Shown: positions 25,188-37,600 of the stretch, piece by piece | Layout of the letters: every line of letters starts with the position of its first letter | How positions within the stretch are numbered: position 1 is the stretch's first letter | DNA from: Girardinichthys multiradiatus | Taxonomy: Eukaryota; Chordata; Actinopteri; Cyprinodontiformes; Goodeidae | Length of the DNA: 64,000 bases | Direction: 5' to 3' | Assembly: GCF_021462225.1 (NCBI RefSeq) | Contig: NC_061817.1 | Coordinates: 7,413,327 to 7,477,326 of the forward strand | Notes under the pieces: generated by a model | Seen by the model: only the letters and a program-made list of their open reading frames with translations | Database searches by the model: none | What the model was told of the DNA's origin: nothing | Made by a program: the position numbers and the translations under genes

Positions 25188-26085
25188 GTCCATATTTGGC
25201 CCAGTTAGAATTTTGTCTTCCCTCTGGGACAGGCACCAAAACTCCACATTGTATTTTTAAACTCCCCCCCCCCCCTCCCCTCCCACTCTCCGGCGGCCCT
25301 AACTGCCTTTGCCTCTCTCCAAATGTCTCTGGTTCAGACTTAGAGTCTCTCAAGGGCTTATGTGTCTGTAATCGGGCCTTTTATTAAAATGTTGGGCAAT
25401 GTCATAAAAGCTTCTACAGCTGTGACCAGGTTTACTAATCAGCAGTGTTTGGCTTACATGTTTTTGAAAGTACATATTCTTACTCAGTGTCATGTTGAGC
25501 ATTAGAGTAAAAGATAAATATTACATCAACATTTGCCCAATGAAAATGAGTTAATTCACTCAAATAACCATTGTTTATACATGTAAAGCATATAGCGCAG
25601 GGGGGCACTTAGAAACTGGACTGTGGAAAGGCTCACATGTAATACGTGTACAGTGAATCTCCAAAGTGCACACACCAGTTAAAATGTTAGGTTACCTTGC
25701 ACAGCTTTAGTGTGAAATATCCTGAAGGATTCAATTGAAACACAAACAGATGTGATGAAGGGAACATGTAAAAAATGTAAAAGCAATAAGCTTGTTGGTG
25801 CACAATCTTATGCTTCTTCTTGCATCTTTCAACTCCATAACAGCATTTATTATTTTTTGGGGTCTATGAGCATACCATATCTTGACTTGGCAATACTGTA
25901 CCTTTCAAAAAAATTGCTAAACCTTTTAGATTGTGAGGATATCTCTGGTTCCCAGTCCTCTTCAAGTTGCTCCACAGATTTTCTGTGCAATATAATTCTA
26001 GACTCTGGGCATTCCAGGTCTTGTGGAATCATTCTGTAATTGATTTGGATGTAAGTTTTCGGTCAAGACTGATTGTCATTTGGAA
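24871..26085. other. No gene; simple repeats and a possible DNA-transposon scrap
   Basis: Contains a GT dinucleotide run at about 25154-25187 and a C-rich run at about 25264-25284. The stretch around 25655-25690 (TCTCCAAAGTGCACACACCA) resembles the end of a fish Tc1-like family, and 25920-26050 looks like decayed transposon DNA, but neither could be delimited. Confidence 0.35.
25154..25187. repeat. GT dinucleotide microsatellite
   Basis: An uninterrupted GT run of about 13 units followed by ATGTGTG. Composition alone supports the call. Confidence 0.9.
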
Positions 26086-26086
26086 C

Positions 26087-28160
26087 TATTCCCCTCCTTG
26101 AACTGCCACCTTAACGTGGTGGAGGGGTTTGAGTGCTCAAATGATCCTAGGGGCTATGTTGTCTGGGGCCTGAGGTCGGGACTCGCCGGAGAGTGCCTGG
26201 TGGCCAAGCCCGAACGAGAGACGCGAGGACATCCCCCAGTGGGCCCACCACCTGCAGGGGGAAACGTGAGGGACCGGTGCAAAGAGGATTGGGTGGCGGA
26301 TGAAGGTGGCGACCTCAGCGGCCAGATCCCCGGATGCTTAGGATGGCTCTAGGGACATGGAATGTCACCTTGCTGGGGTGGAAGGAGCCTGAGCTTGTGC
26401 GGGAGGTCGAGAGATATCAACTGGAAATAGTCGGGCTCATCTCCACGCACAGCGTGGGCTCTGGAACCCATCTCCTTGAGAGGGGTTGGACTCTCTTCTA
26501 CTCTGGAGTGGCCCATGGGGAGAGCCGGCGGGCTGGTGTGGGTTTGCTTGTGCTCAGCTGTCTTGTGTTGGGGTTTACCCCGGTGGATGAGAGGGTCGCA
26601 TCCCTGTGCCTTTGGGTTGGGGATGGGTCTCTGACTGTCGTTTCGGCCTACGGGCCAAGCAGTAGTGCGGAGTACCCGGCCTTCTTGGTGTCCCTGCCGG
26701 GGGTGCTGGATAGTGAACCTCCCGGGGACTCCATTATTCTGCTGGAGGACTTCAACACCCATGTGGGAAACGACATTGACACCTGGAGAGGCGTGATCGG
26801 GAGGAATGGCCTCCCCGATCTGAATCCGAGTGGTGTTTTGTTATTGGACTTCTGTGCTAGTCACGGATTGTCCATAGTGAACACCATGTTTAAACATAAG
26901 GGTGTCCATCAGTGCACTTGGCACCAGGACACCCTAGGCAGGAGGTCAATGATTGACTTTGTTGTCGTATCATCAGACCTTCGGCCGCATGTTTTGGACA
27001 CTCGGGTGGAGAGAGGGGCTGAGCCGTCCACTGATCACCACCTGGTGGTGAGTTGGATCCGCTGGAGGAGGAGAAAGCCAGACAGACTTGGCAGGAATCA
27101 GTGTGGTTTTTGTCCCGACCATGTAACACAGGACCAGCTCTATACCTTCTGCAGGGTACTTGAGGGTTCATGGGAGTTTGCCCAACTGGTCCACATGGGT
27201 TTTGTGGACCTGGAGAAGGCATTTGACTGTGTCCCTCGTGGTGCCCCATGGTGGTGCTCCAGGAGTATGGAATCGGGGACCCTTTTATTAGGGGCCATCC
27301 GGTCCCTGTACAAGCGGAGCAGGAGTTTGGTCAGCTTTGCTGGCACTAAGTCGGACCTGTTCCCGGTTCATGTTGGACTCCGGCAGGGCTGCCCTTTGTC
27401 ACCGGTCCTGTTCATAACTTTTATGGACAGGATTTCTAGACGTAGCCAAGGGCCGGAGGGGGTCTGGTTTGGGGACCAGTGGATTTCGTCTCTTCTTTTT
27501 GCAGATGACATGGTCCTGCTGGCCCCCTCTAGCCAAGACCTACAGCAAGTGCTGTGGCGGTTCGCAGCCGAGTGTGAAGCGGCTGGGATGAAGATCGGCT
27601 CCTCCAAGTCAGAGGCCATGGTACTCGACCGGAAAATGGTCGCTTGTCTTCTTCAGGTTGTAGAGGAGTTCCTGCCTCAAGTGGAGGAGTTCAAGTATCT
27701 TGGGGGCTTGTTCACGAGTGAGGGAAGAATGGAGATCAACAGAAGGATTGGTGCGGCTGCCGCAGTAATGGGGGCACTGTGCCGGTCTGTTGTGGTGAAG
27801 AGAGAGCTGAACCGAAAAGTGAAGCTCTCGATTTACCGGTGGGTTTATGTTCCTACCCTCACCTATGGCCATGAACTTTGGTTCATGACCGAAAGAACGA
27901 CATCCCGGATACAAGCGGCTGAAATGAGCTTCCTCCATAGGGTGGCCGGGCACACCCTTAGAGATAGGGTGAGGAGCTTGGCCGTCCGGGAGGGGCTCGG
28001 AGTAGAGCCGCTGCTCCTCCACATCGAGAGGAGCCAGTTGAGGTAGCTCGGGCATCTATACCGGATGCCTCCTGGACACCTTCCTCAGGAGGTGTTCCAG
28101 GCACGTCCCATCAGGAGGAGGCCTAGGGGATGGCCCAGGACGCTCGGCTGACGAGTACGA
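26087..28160 (+). mobile_element. Endonuclease-type LINE with internal deletions
   Basis: The 5' untranslated part (GAACTGCCACCTTAACGTGG at 26100, CGGGACTCGCCGGAGAGTGC at about 26177) leads into an endonuclease-reverse transcriptase frame. The 3' end carries a tail of ACGAGT repeats (ACGAGTACGAGTACGAC, about 28152). I recognise it as a GC-rich teleost LINE whose full-length protein is near 950-1000 residues, but I am unsure of its clade (RTE-like is one option). The 3' end also lacks about 150 bp present in the scrap at 12.3 kb, since CTCGGCTG joins directly to the tail. No target-site duplication was found. Confidence 0.82.
26334..28046 (+). pseudogene. LINE endonuclease-reverse transcriptase with an in-frame internal deletion
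   Basis: A 570-codon open frame. The apurinic-type endonuclease domain occupies about residues 5-245: [34 protein letters not shown] (the usual GDFN reads EDFN), [16 protein letters not shown] and the [10 protein letters not shown] motif. Directly after [12 protein letters not shown] the protein jumps to [17 protein letters not shown], so the linker and the first half of the reverse transcriptase, several hundred residues in relatives, are missing without loss of frame. The palm remains: [33 protein letters not shown] and [13 protein letters not shown]. The frame ends at TAG 28044-28046, where relatives have a Trp (QLR-stop-LGHLYR), so C-terminal coding sequence continues to about 28140. It is not expected to retrotranspose by itself. 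Confidence 0.8.
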
Positions 28161-28164
28161 GTAC

Positions 28165-28975
28165 GACAAAATTTCATTCACTAGTTCTATCTGGAAAAAA
28201 ACTGAATCCCACAGAATTATGCTGTCACCACTGTCTTTCCCTGTGAGTTCTTTTGTTTATGCTTGATTTGGTGCCCAAGCTACAATCTTGTTTGTAACTC
28301 ATTCACTCTCTGACTCACTTCCTTTGGTTATTTCAATTATTTCACTGCTTGTTATTTGCTTTTTATCATTCAGTTTATGATTTTCCTAAATTTCCCTTGA
28401 AATAACTGTCCGTACTGTGCCATGTTTTTTGTAACCTTCTCCTGACTAATACCTTTGCACAAAGAGATAATTTTGCCATCACTGCTGAATTTTATTTCAG
28501 GTAAATCGGATTAACTAAAATTAATGTAAGATGGTAAAACTGCATCAAAATACAAGTCAACAAGTCATGTGACAAAAATGACTAAAATGACACTTTTTCT
28601 TTCATATATAAGAATCAAATTTAACCATAAACAAATACATTAAAAGTCAAGTTTAACTTCCACACTTGATTCACTCTAATTACATTTAGACAGTGATAAA
28701 TGTCTTTTTGTGGGCATCTCTGCACCTTTCAGTTTTCACCTTTGCACTATGTTAGGGCAAAATATTACACCAGCTTTTCATTGTATTCTCAAAAAACGTT
28801 TGCCCAGAGGGATATTGCACAATAATTACTTGTTGATTTCTAAGCATATGGAACAGAATCACCTCTTTAAAATGAAAGAGACCTAATCAGTTAAGCATGG
28901 TTTGAGGCCCCTATATGAAACACTCTTACCATAACATGCTGTAATATTCCTCTTCTTGTGTAGTTCATCTTGTTG
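28165..28975. other. No recognisable feature
   Basis: AT-rich sequence with no conserved frame or identifiable repeat. Confidence 0.4.
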
Positions 28976-28976
28976 G

Positions 28977-29006
28977 CCATCCATCCATCCATCCATCCAT
29001 CCATCC
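28977..29006. repeat. CCAT tetranucleotide microsatellite
   Basis: About seven tandem CCAT units. The following sequence (to about 29100) looks like a worn fragment of a fish repeat with such a tail. Confidence 0.85.
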
Positions 29007-29166
29007 AGTAATATGGGTTCTCAAGACAGATACTTCCCCCGTCTCTCAGGTTCCGGTTCTGCCCTGGCATCCTTGTCCAATGGGACATGCCTAGAAAACC
29101 ATAAAATGTAGGGTTTGAATTTTATTTTCTTAGAATACACAATTATTGACAAAAGGTTATATCATC

Positions 29167-29531
29167 GGGCTGCATGGTGGTGCAGTTGGTAGCACTGTTG
29201 CCTTGCAGCAAGAAGATCCTGGGTTTGATACCCAGCCGGGGGGTCTTTCTGCATGGAGTTTGCATGTTCTCTCCGTACATGCGTGGGTTCTCACCAGGTA
29301 CTCCAGCTTCCTCCCACAGTCCAAAGACATGTCTGTTAGGTTAATTGGTCTCTCTAAATTGCCCTTAGGTGTATGAATGAGTGTGTGCATGGTTGTTTGT
29401 GTGTTGCCCTGCGATGGACTGGTGACCTGCCCAGGGTGGACACTGCCTCTCGCCCATAGACTGCTGGAGATAGGCACCAGCTTCCTCGTGATCCACTATG
29501 AAATACGTGGTAGAAAATGACTGACTGACTG
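29167..29531 (+). mobile_element. tRNA-like SINE with 13-bp target-site duplications
   Basis: The 365-bp element begins GGGCTGCATGGTGGTGCAGT. It has an A-box-like TGGTGCAGTTGG near 29176 and a B-box-like GGGTTTGATACCC at 29221-29233, as in tRNA-derived RNA polymerase III promoters. The body contains TTTGCATGTTCTCTCCGTAC and CCTCCCACAGTCCAAAGACA, a module shared by many fish SINE/LINE tails. It ends in TGACTGACTGACTG. The flanks AGGTTATATCATC (29154-29166) and AGGTTATATTATC (29532-29544) match at 12 of 13 bases, showing retroposition. Confidence 0.8.
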
Positions 29532-29544
29532 AGGTTATATTATC

Positions 29545-31022
29545 AATACAGTCAAATAAACAATTACCTTTTTTGTTTATGTACTCAGGCAGCCCTTATC
29601 ACCCACTTCCACCACTTTGGTTTATTTTGCCAATTTACTAAACCCTCTCTGCTCTGTTTTAAACTATTTACTGTAAGCTATCACATGGCTTTTTAATCTT
29701 CTTTCCGAAATTTTACCTTTTATGGCTAAAGATTGAACACATTTTTCTTCACTTTTCGTTTTGTAGAACAAAATGTTTTTTGGCTTTCTTGTGCAAAAGT
29801 TAGCCTAGCAGCATTTACATATCGGGCTTACATACATAATGGCTCCATATTACTTTTCTTTGCACGATCAGTTCAATTTGAATCTACCTAAAAAGTGGGA
29901 GCCATATATGTCTTGGAAGCATTGCCTATTTTCTAAATACCTAAAGAAGGTGCTCAACTGGTTTTGCCAAAATATGTATGTATGTATGTATATGTTTGTA
30001 TGTATTTAATCCAAGTGGGTCCCATACATGAAGCCTGTTATGAGCACAGGCCCACTTAGTTCCCATTTCTTAGCAAAATCCACATGGGGCCACATTTTTA
30101 CTGGGTGCAACCATTATGGAAAATTCCCTTAGACACACTCCTCTTCTAAACCACCTTAACCAAAACTCAGTCAGTTATTAAAGGTGAATGACTGGTGAGA
30201 GAGGCCCCTATAAAGAACATTTCTAGGAAACATTAGCCTTGTCCTCAATTTTTGAGAGCAGTGTTTGCCTGCAGGCTAACACTGAATGTTGTAACCTCTA
30301 CTGTCCTTTACAGAGGAAAGGACAACCAGAGATGAGAGAAGGAAGGGAGGGAGGGGGCAAGGTGACACGGGAGTAAAATACAGGGAGAGTTGAAAAAGCT
30401 ACTTGCTTAAAAGAGTCAGATGCTTTCTTGCTCCATCAGGAAGCATACAATGAGAATAGAATAACAAATCAAACAGCTGTTAAGTAGGAAAAAGGGAAGG
30501 GGGCTATTTAAATATTCAGCACTGGAGTCAATCTTTAAGGTCAGCCTGGTTTACAGAGCTCCCAGTGGATGAAATAGAAGGTCATGATGCTTTTTACTGT
30601 AACAGGCAGACTCTCTGTTTATGTGGAAAACATTTTAATACTGAAACCAATATTCTTATCTGTGATTTGTTGACTATCTCAGTGATTTGTTGACTATCTC
30701 AGCTTCTTGTCCATTCCAGTGTTATTCTGCACATCTATCATGCTTTCAGTGCTCTGTGATGCACTATTGATTTCTTGTAATGTGGATTACTGGAATTAGG
30801 TTCATCCTTTAATTGTTGTTCTCAGAGACGTCAGCATGAAAGTGTTGGCTAAATGCTTATAGGATGAAATAAGGTGGAGGCAGTGAATTCTTAGAGTGGT
30901 CACAAAATCAGGTTGCTTACCAATCATTACTTTTAGGCACAGGGTCCCATCTAATAAAAGTCCCAAATCCAGAATTTTGTGCAATAATCATAGCGAAAAA
31001 AGTAAAATTCGAATATCACTAT
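29545..31022. other. No gene; small simple repeats
   Basis: Contains an ATGT tetranucleotide run near 29973-30005, a purine-rich stretch near 30320-30400 and a 20-bp tandem duplication (TGATTTGTTGACTATCTCAG) near 30662-30702. No conserved frame was recognised. Confidence 0.4.
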
Positions 31023-31024
31023 TA

Positions 31025-32633
31025 CAGGTCCTTCTCAAAATATTAGCATATTGTGATAAAGTTCATTATTTTCCATAATGTCATGATGAAAATTTAACAT
31101 TCATATATTTTAGATTCATTGCACACTAACTGAAATATTTCAGGTCTTTTATTGTCTTAATACAGATGATTTTGGCATACAGCTCATGAAAACCCAAAAT
31201 TCCTATCTCACAAAATTAGCATATTTCATCCGACCAATAAAAGAAAAGTGTTTTTAATACAAAAAACGTCAACCTTCAAATAATCATGTACAGTTATGCA
31301 CTCAATACTTGGTCGGGAATCCTTTTGCAGAAATGACTGCTTCAATGCGGCGTGGCATGGAGGCAATCAGCCTGTGGCACTGCTGAGGTCTTATGGAGGC
31401 CCAGGATGCTTTGATAGCGGCCTTTAGCTCATCCAGAGTGTTGGGTCTTGAGTCTCTCAACGTTCTCTTCACAATATCCCACAGATTCTCTATGGGGTTC
31501 AGGTCAGGAGAGTTGGCAGGCCAATTGAGCCCGGTGATACCATGGTCAGTAAACCATTTACCAGTGGTTTTGGCACTGTGAGCAGGTGCCAGGTCATACT
31601 GAAAAATGAAATCTTCATCTCCATAAAGCTTTTCAGCAGATGGAAGCATGAAGTGCTCCAAAATCTCCTGATAGCTAGCTGCATTGACCCTGCCCTTGAT
31701 AAAACACAGTGGACCAACACCAGCAGCTGACACAGCACCAAAGACCATCACTGACTGTGGGTACTTGGCACTGGACTTCTGGCATTTCGGCATTTCCTTC
31801 TCCCCAGTCTTCCTCCAGACTCTGGCCCCTTGATTTCCGAATGACATGCAGAATTTGCTTTCATCCGAAAAAAGTACTTTGGACCACTGAGCAACAGTCC
31901 AGTGCTGCTTCTCTGTAGACCAGGTCAGGCGCTTCTGCTGCTGTTTCTGGTTCAAAAGTGGCTTGACCTGGGGAATGCGGCACCTGTAGCCCATTTCCTG
32001 CACACACCTGTGCACGGTGGCTCTGGATGTTTCTACTCCAGACTCAGTCCACTGCTTCCGCAGGTCCCCCAAGGTCTGGAATGGGCCCTTCTCCACAATC
32101 TTCCTCAGGGTCCGGTCACCTCTTCTCGTTGTGCAGCGTTTTCTGCCACACTTTTTCCTTCCCACAGACTTCCCACTGAGGTGCCTTGATACAGCACTCT
32201 GGGAACAGCCTATTCATTCAGAAATTTCTTTCTGTGTCTTACCCTCTTGCTTGAGGGTGTCAATAGTGGCCTTCTGGACAGCAGTCAGGTCGGCAGTCTT
32301 ACCCATGATTGGGGTTTTGAGTGATGAACCAGGCTGGGAGTTTTAAAGGCCTCAGGAATCTTTTGCAGGTGTTTAGAGTTAACTCGTTGATTCAGATGAT
32401 TAGGTTCATAGCTCGTTTAGAGACCCTTTTAATGATATGCTAATTTTGTGAGATAGGAATTTTGGGTTTTCATGAGCTGTATGCCAAAATCATCTGTATT
32501 AAGACAATAAAAGACCTGAAATATTTCAGTTAGTGTGCAATGAATCTAAATATATGAATGTTAAATTTTCATCATGACATTATGGAAAATAATGAACTTT
32601 ATCACAATATGCTAATATTTTGAGAAGGACCTG
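31025..32633 (-). mobile_element. Tc1 DD34E element, copy 1 (full length)
   Basis: A 1609-bp element with about 200-bp terminal inverted repeats (CAGGTCCTTCTCAAAATATT at the left, its complement at 32633), bounded by TA at 31023-31024 and 32634-32635. It is one of three closely similar copies in the window (also 49940-51549 and 61996-63605). The transposase lies on the minus strand with one nonsense codon. Long repeats plus TA duplications mark a complete Tc1-like cut-and-paste element. Confidence 0.95.
31302..32306 (-). pseudogene. Tc1 transposase, copy 1, with a single nonsense codon
   Basis: The frame from ATG (32306-32304) to TAA (31302) is 335 codons including the stop, the same length as the intact copy at 62.3 kb, with no indel. 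Codon 31 is TGA (32216-32214), where copy 2 has CGA and copy 3 has CAA, a change consistent with decay of a methylated CpG. Downstream, the frame is open from MGRKKCGRKR onward and keeps the catalytic motifs LFSDESKF, QYDLAPAHSA and NPIENLW. MVFGAVSAA replaces MVWGAVSAA of the other copies. Confidence 0.92.
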
Positions 32634-32639
32634 TATGTC

Positions 32640-33235
32640 CATGCACACTTTAAAGACTAAGTTAATTTTGGGATAAGTGTTGAAATGCACATGTTGGCTT
32701 TCGACAGAGATAAGGATGACCTTCAATGATGGTGGATAGCTTGTTGTGGAACAGGGGCTACATGGCAGAGTTTTGAGGGCGTGACCCAGCTGGGCAAGTG
32801 AGGACGCTGCATGCGTGGAAAATACTGGGTAGCAAAACTGTTGACCAAGGATGGCCTAAAGCTTACTTCCAGAAAACATCTAGACAATTACTTCCTCACT
32901 CTGATGTTCAACCGTTGGACAACAGGGATTGATTATTTCTATATGCAAGTACAAACGAAGCATACACACCCACAGGTAAGTGACTGCTGCATTTTTGTTT
33001 TTGACTGTTTTCATGTAAATCAACCAGCTGCAGGGTCAGTTTGGCCCTCACTTGTAGACCAATTTCATACCTTCATACTTCTGTTTTGTACCCTTTTTTA
33101 ACTCATATATTTAATGCATGTATTTTGGTTTTATTGTGTTAGTAGTTAAGTATTTTCGTTATTTAGATTAATCATCAAAACAACGTTCAAGTTTCACATT
33201 TAATTTAATTTTATTGAAGTCATACAGACTTCTTA
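32640..33235. other. No recognisable gene
   Basis: Unique-looking sequence between the Tc1 element and the solo LTR. One 96-codon frame (32811-33101) has no recognisable motif. Confidence 0.4.
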
Positions 33236-33239
33236 GAGG

Positions 33240-34669
33240 TGTTGGGGGTTATGATTATTGGTTGATTAATCTTGATCAATAATTATAATTACAAATCATA
33301 ATTTGACAAAATCAATTTCTTAACCAAAATCCTCATTTATGAATCGAGACCAGAGATGTTTCTGGTGTTGTAATTGCGGCTCAACTCCTTTGACAATTAC
33401 AACAGTTAAATACTCAGTAATAATTAATAACTATTACCGGAGATGTTACTGTTTAATCGACCGTTTCTGCCGAAACGTGTGGAACTTTTAACCTTATCTT
33501 GACTGACAAATCACTTTTTGCACACAATGAACACAAAACGCTCTCTCTTTATCTATGTGCATATTTATTAATCTTCACCTACTCAACATGCAAAATTCTA
33601 CATAACAAGGGTAACACATCTAAATAAGCAAAATAAAGAACACAGCAGTGGGTGTTGAATCAACCAGAATTTATGGCAAAATTGAGAATATGGCGAAGAG
33701 GTGTGGGGTGAGTGGAGAGTGGGCGGGGGCGCAACTCCAACTGTATTCAGTGATGTCTTGATCATAAAACTTCCCCCAACTCCTGAGCAGACAAAGAGTT
33801 ATAAACCTTTTGGCGGCAAGCTAGCAAGCAGTGAGGTTGAAGACAAAGGAAAATGGAGAATTTTACCATGAGGTGATTTTAACAGTCCAGTCTTACCACA
33901 CACCTGCGTTGACTCTCATGTGGTAAAACACGCACAGAGCTAGGAACGCGGCAGCTCCAGATATCAAAATAACACATCAAAGTTTCAATAACAAGGTTAC
34001 ATGCATATATCGTTCAGAACACATGAGATCCTAACTAGCGATTCTGATCGCTTCTACAACCTCTGACCCTGCCCAGGCCTTCTAATAAAGAAATAGAAAT
34101 AAAGGATGGGTTTTACTTGGTGAAGTTTCCTTCTGGGTCAGCGAGTGGGAGGGAAAGATGGGGGGTTGAAGCGTTGTGCGCGTCCGCAGCTCAACTCCAG
34201 GAAAGCGGTCAGTCCCCGTCCTTTGGCCTTCTTGACGAAAAGGAAAAATATGATCTGACCATCAAAGTCGACTTGGGATGAAAACACGGTGGCGGTTCAT
34301 TCCTCGAACTCCGTGTTTTTAGTTACGTGTTAAACTCACGTCTTTGATCGGCAAAGTGAAATTTCTGGCCTTCCTAGTCCAGAAACCTCAGTTATGAATT
34401 GTTCGTTGGCCAACAAGAGAGAATAAATGAAGACTCCACGTGGGATCTCTTCTTCTCCAGAGGATGCTTCAGTTGCGTGGTAACCGTGTCAAGATTTCCA
34501 GCTGAAGGCAGGGTTTTCAACATGGAGGCCTCCATATATAGCGCCCTGTGACGTCAGACTTGGGGCGTGTCATATCAGCCGCCATGTCCTGGATACAAAA
34601 TGGCCGAAAGCACCAGGAGGCCTGGTGTCTGTGCAAGTAGTCCAATATTCAGCAACAAGTGGTCCAACA
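33240..34669. mobile_element. Solo LTR of an unassigned LTR retroelement
   Basis: The 1430-bp block starts TGTTGG and ends CCAACA, a perfect 6-bp terminal inverted repeat of the TG...CA retroviral/LTR type. It is flanked by the 4-bp duplication GAGG (33236-33239 and 34670-34673). There is no gag, pol or env and no second LTR. A CRE (TGACGTCA, 34549-34556) lies next to TATATA (34535-34540). On the minus strand these are in promoter order, and an AATAAA-like signal (TTTATT on plus, 33564-33569) follows, so a minus orientation is slightly favoured. An endogenous retrovirus or Gypsy-type element fits the 4-bp duplication; the family is unknown. Confidence 0.78.
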
Positions 34670-34673
34670 GAGG

Positions 34674-37600
34674 CAACACCCAATTTTGGGCACATGACAC
34701 AGGCCAGAAAATTATTATTTTCTATTATTTTTGTTTTAAACAACCTGCTCTAGGAATGCCTTACATTCCACTGGCTCAAAAAAATAAAAATGAAAGAGTT
34801 TTTGAGTAGCCTAGTCAAAATCTGGACTTAAACCGGATTTAAATACTGTAGCATGACTTTAAACAGGCTTTTCAACAACCCTTACAAGGGTGTTGAATTA
34901 AAAACAAGCTGCAAGAATGTGCTTAAATTTCTCCACATCAATATAAAATACTCATTGCCAATCACTACAGGTGTGTGATGCCAGCTGACAATCTTGTCAC
35001 ACAGAGGCAGGTTGTTTTGTGTTTTATTTTTCATTAATAAATTAAATTAGAAACATCTCATCCTATTTACTCAAGCTTTTTGGTCTGATATAAAACTGTA
35101 TTTTATCAAATAAAAACAACACAAAAAGCAAAAAGAGGATCTTTAAGAACATGGTAAAAACCTCTTTACTGGAAATGTTGAAAGATTTGGGTTGCACACT
35201 AGGTGGCTTTACTATAAGACAGCAGGTAAATCTAAAAGCTGTGCCATTTGGACCTCTGAAGGCTCAAACTATGGCATGTTTAGTGTGTAATGACACTAAA
35301 AACCATCAGTTAGTCATTAAACACGATTACCCTGTATATGGACAAAGTGAAATAATCAGATACATAATTCAGTTGCCAGAACTAATCTATAGTGGTTCAA
35401 AGCTGATGAATGTGGGAAATCCCATTCCAGGGTGGAAGGGCAATTTACACAGGATATTCCCACATCAGGTCCCGAACCTTAGCCAGAATGCTGAAATATC
35501 AGCAGAGTCTGGTCATTTATCATCTACCACATAAAACAATTACGAAAAACATTATATAGTTGAAGAAAAAAACTATGCAAATTAACAAACCTTTCTAAAG
35601 GTTTCTGATCATCAGTTTCAACAGATGATGAATCCCATTGAGAATCTGCTGTATCACTGAACAGTATGCTTAGATAGCATTGACTTTTTCTCAGGCATTT
35701 TACACGTTTCATACAAGTTTATTGTGCTGCATTTAGCAGCGCTAAATAATAAAAAGAGGAGGACGCAACAGATAAGGTGAGATGCAGGAGATCATCCACT
35801 GTCAAGAACCAAAAGTTGTTATCTTATAGAAAGTAAGGCAGTGTATAAAACAATAGTGTTTACAGCTGTCATATTTTGTTTTTTTAATCTGCTTTACTGT
35901 TCTAGAAAACTGCGAGTTGGAAAACTAATCTCTGTTTCATCAATGTGAAATCAAGTGGCTGCCAAACTGGTCTTTGTCTTGCATGCCCAGACATGTCTGC
36001 AGTTCACTCAGGCTGTAAGAGAACGAGAGTGAGAGTTTTAAAGCAGACAACAGGAAGGCTGAATTGAGTACAGCAAAGTTGTTCTGTTTTCACATTTTGA
36101 GCTTTTAACCTCAGTAAGTCATGCAACATGCTGGATTTGGAAATTTTAGCAGCCTTTTGGAAATCTCATGGTTAAGGTAAGCATCCTAATTCTGCATATA
36201 CACAGAGACTGCTGTTTTAGTATTGCTAACTCTGCTAATCACTTGTTTAGGTCGCTAATAACAGTTCCAAGTGTCAACTCTGTAATCTTATTGTACTTAA
36301 TTTGTTATTTTCTCTCTAAATAGTAAAACCCTGTTCTGCAGCAACTTCTCTTTTACACACAGTGTAAATTTGTCCTGCTACTATACCAGAGGGTAGTTTC
36401 TTCTGCAGAATTACTACTTGAAAATAGAATAAAACAAAAATGTTGAAAGGGATATGTTTGACAAAGATATTCAACATGTAATGTCCTACATTGACTGCAT
36501 TCATTTCCACTTCACACCGGGCTTGATTTCTGAAAACTCACATGGACAGGATTTCGCCTGCTTGATTTAGATATGACCTGAGACAGTTGAGAGAGACATT
36601 CATCTTTGTCGGTTAAAGTTTTGTGAAAGAGACTTGATGCCTTTAAACATTTTCAGTTGTGGTGTGCATTTTAGCACAAATATATGCCACATTGTGTTCA
36701 TGTGTTTGGGTCACAGAAAAAAAAAACTTCCTCATTGGCAGGATGGATGGATGGATTGACGCATGGATGGATAAAAAGTGACATAAATCCTGAGAAAGTT
36801 GTTACTGAATTAAAATGCACAACATACATGGCATTCTTTGCTTACCAGCTGAATCCATACATCCATCAACCATCCATCATGCTCCTTTCTACCCCACAGT
36901 GATATTTCCTCAGACTGACATGTTCGATTTCCTACGTCACTTATTGCAAAGATCTGGCAGTGCTTGGAAAGTACCAATATAGAGAGCCAGATATATTGTG
37001 ACAGACATATAACGGCTTCAAAACAGTAAAAATGGTACCCTGGTACATGCAAATCCTTTCAACTAATGTGTACTAACCTGCTTTCCTTTCAGCACAAGCC
37101 TTCTTAGTATCCATCTGTGTTAAAAAATTTATGTGGCATCACCATTTGACTGATCATGATTTATTTCTGCTTGGAGTACACCGAGTGCATAAGTCTGCTA
37201 CACAAAAACAGCTCATGCCTATCACACTGTCTGCAGTTTCTTTTTGCTTACAGAAATTAACTACTTGTCCTCCATAAAACTTTAATCAATAGGGGACAGG
37301 GCTCTCCTGGAGTTCCCATCAATGCAACTGTGCCTATGCGTGCATCGACAAATGAGTAAAAGAGGAGGTCAAGTACAAGTGTCATCAGTTTATAGCTGGA
37401 GTCAGATGAATGAAGGTGCCATTGTTTATGAATGCTATGCATGCATATCTAGATGCGTACAGAGTAAAAAACAACTGCAGATGGAGGGGACACACCATCA
37501 TCATCATCAAGATGGCTTCTCCATTAGCTTGAGTGCTTCTCTGACAACATAATGGCCGTCACCCAGACAATAGGGTCACCCGCAACTGCTGTTGTCAGTC

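Noticed and set aside
35151..35534. A 127-codon plus-strand frame with a CLVCND word
   Set aside because: No recognisable family, no splice or neighbour context, and length compatible with chance.
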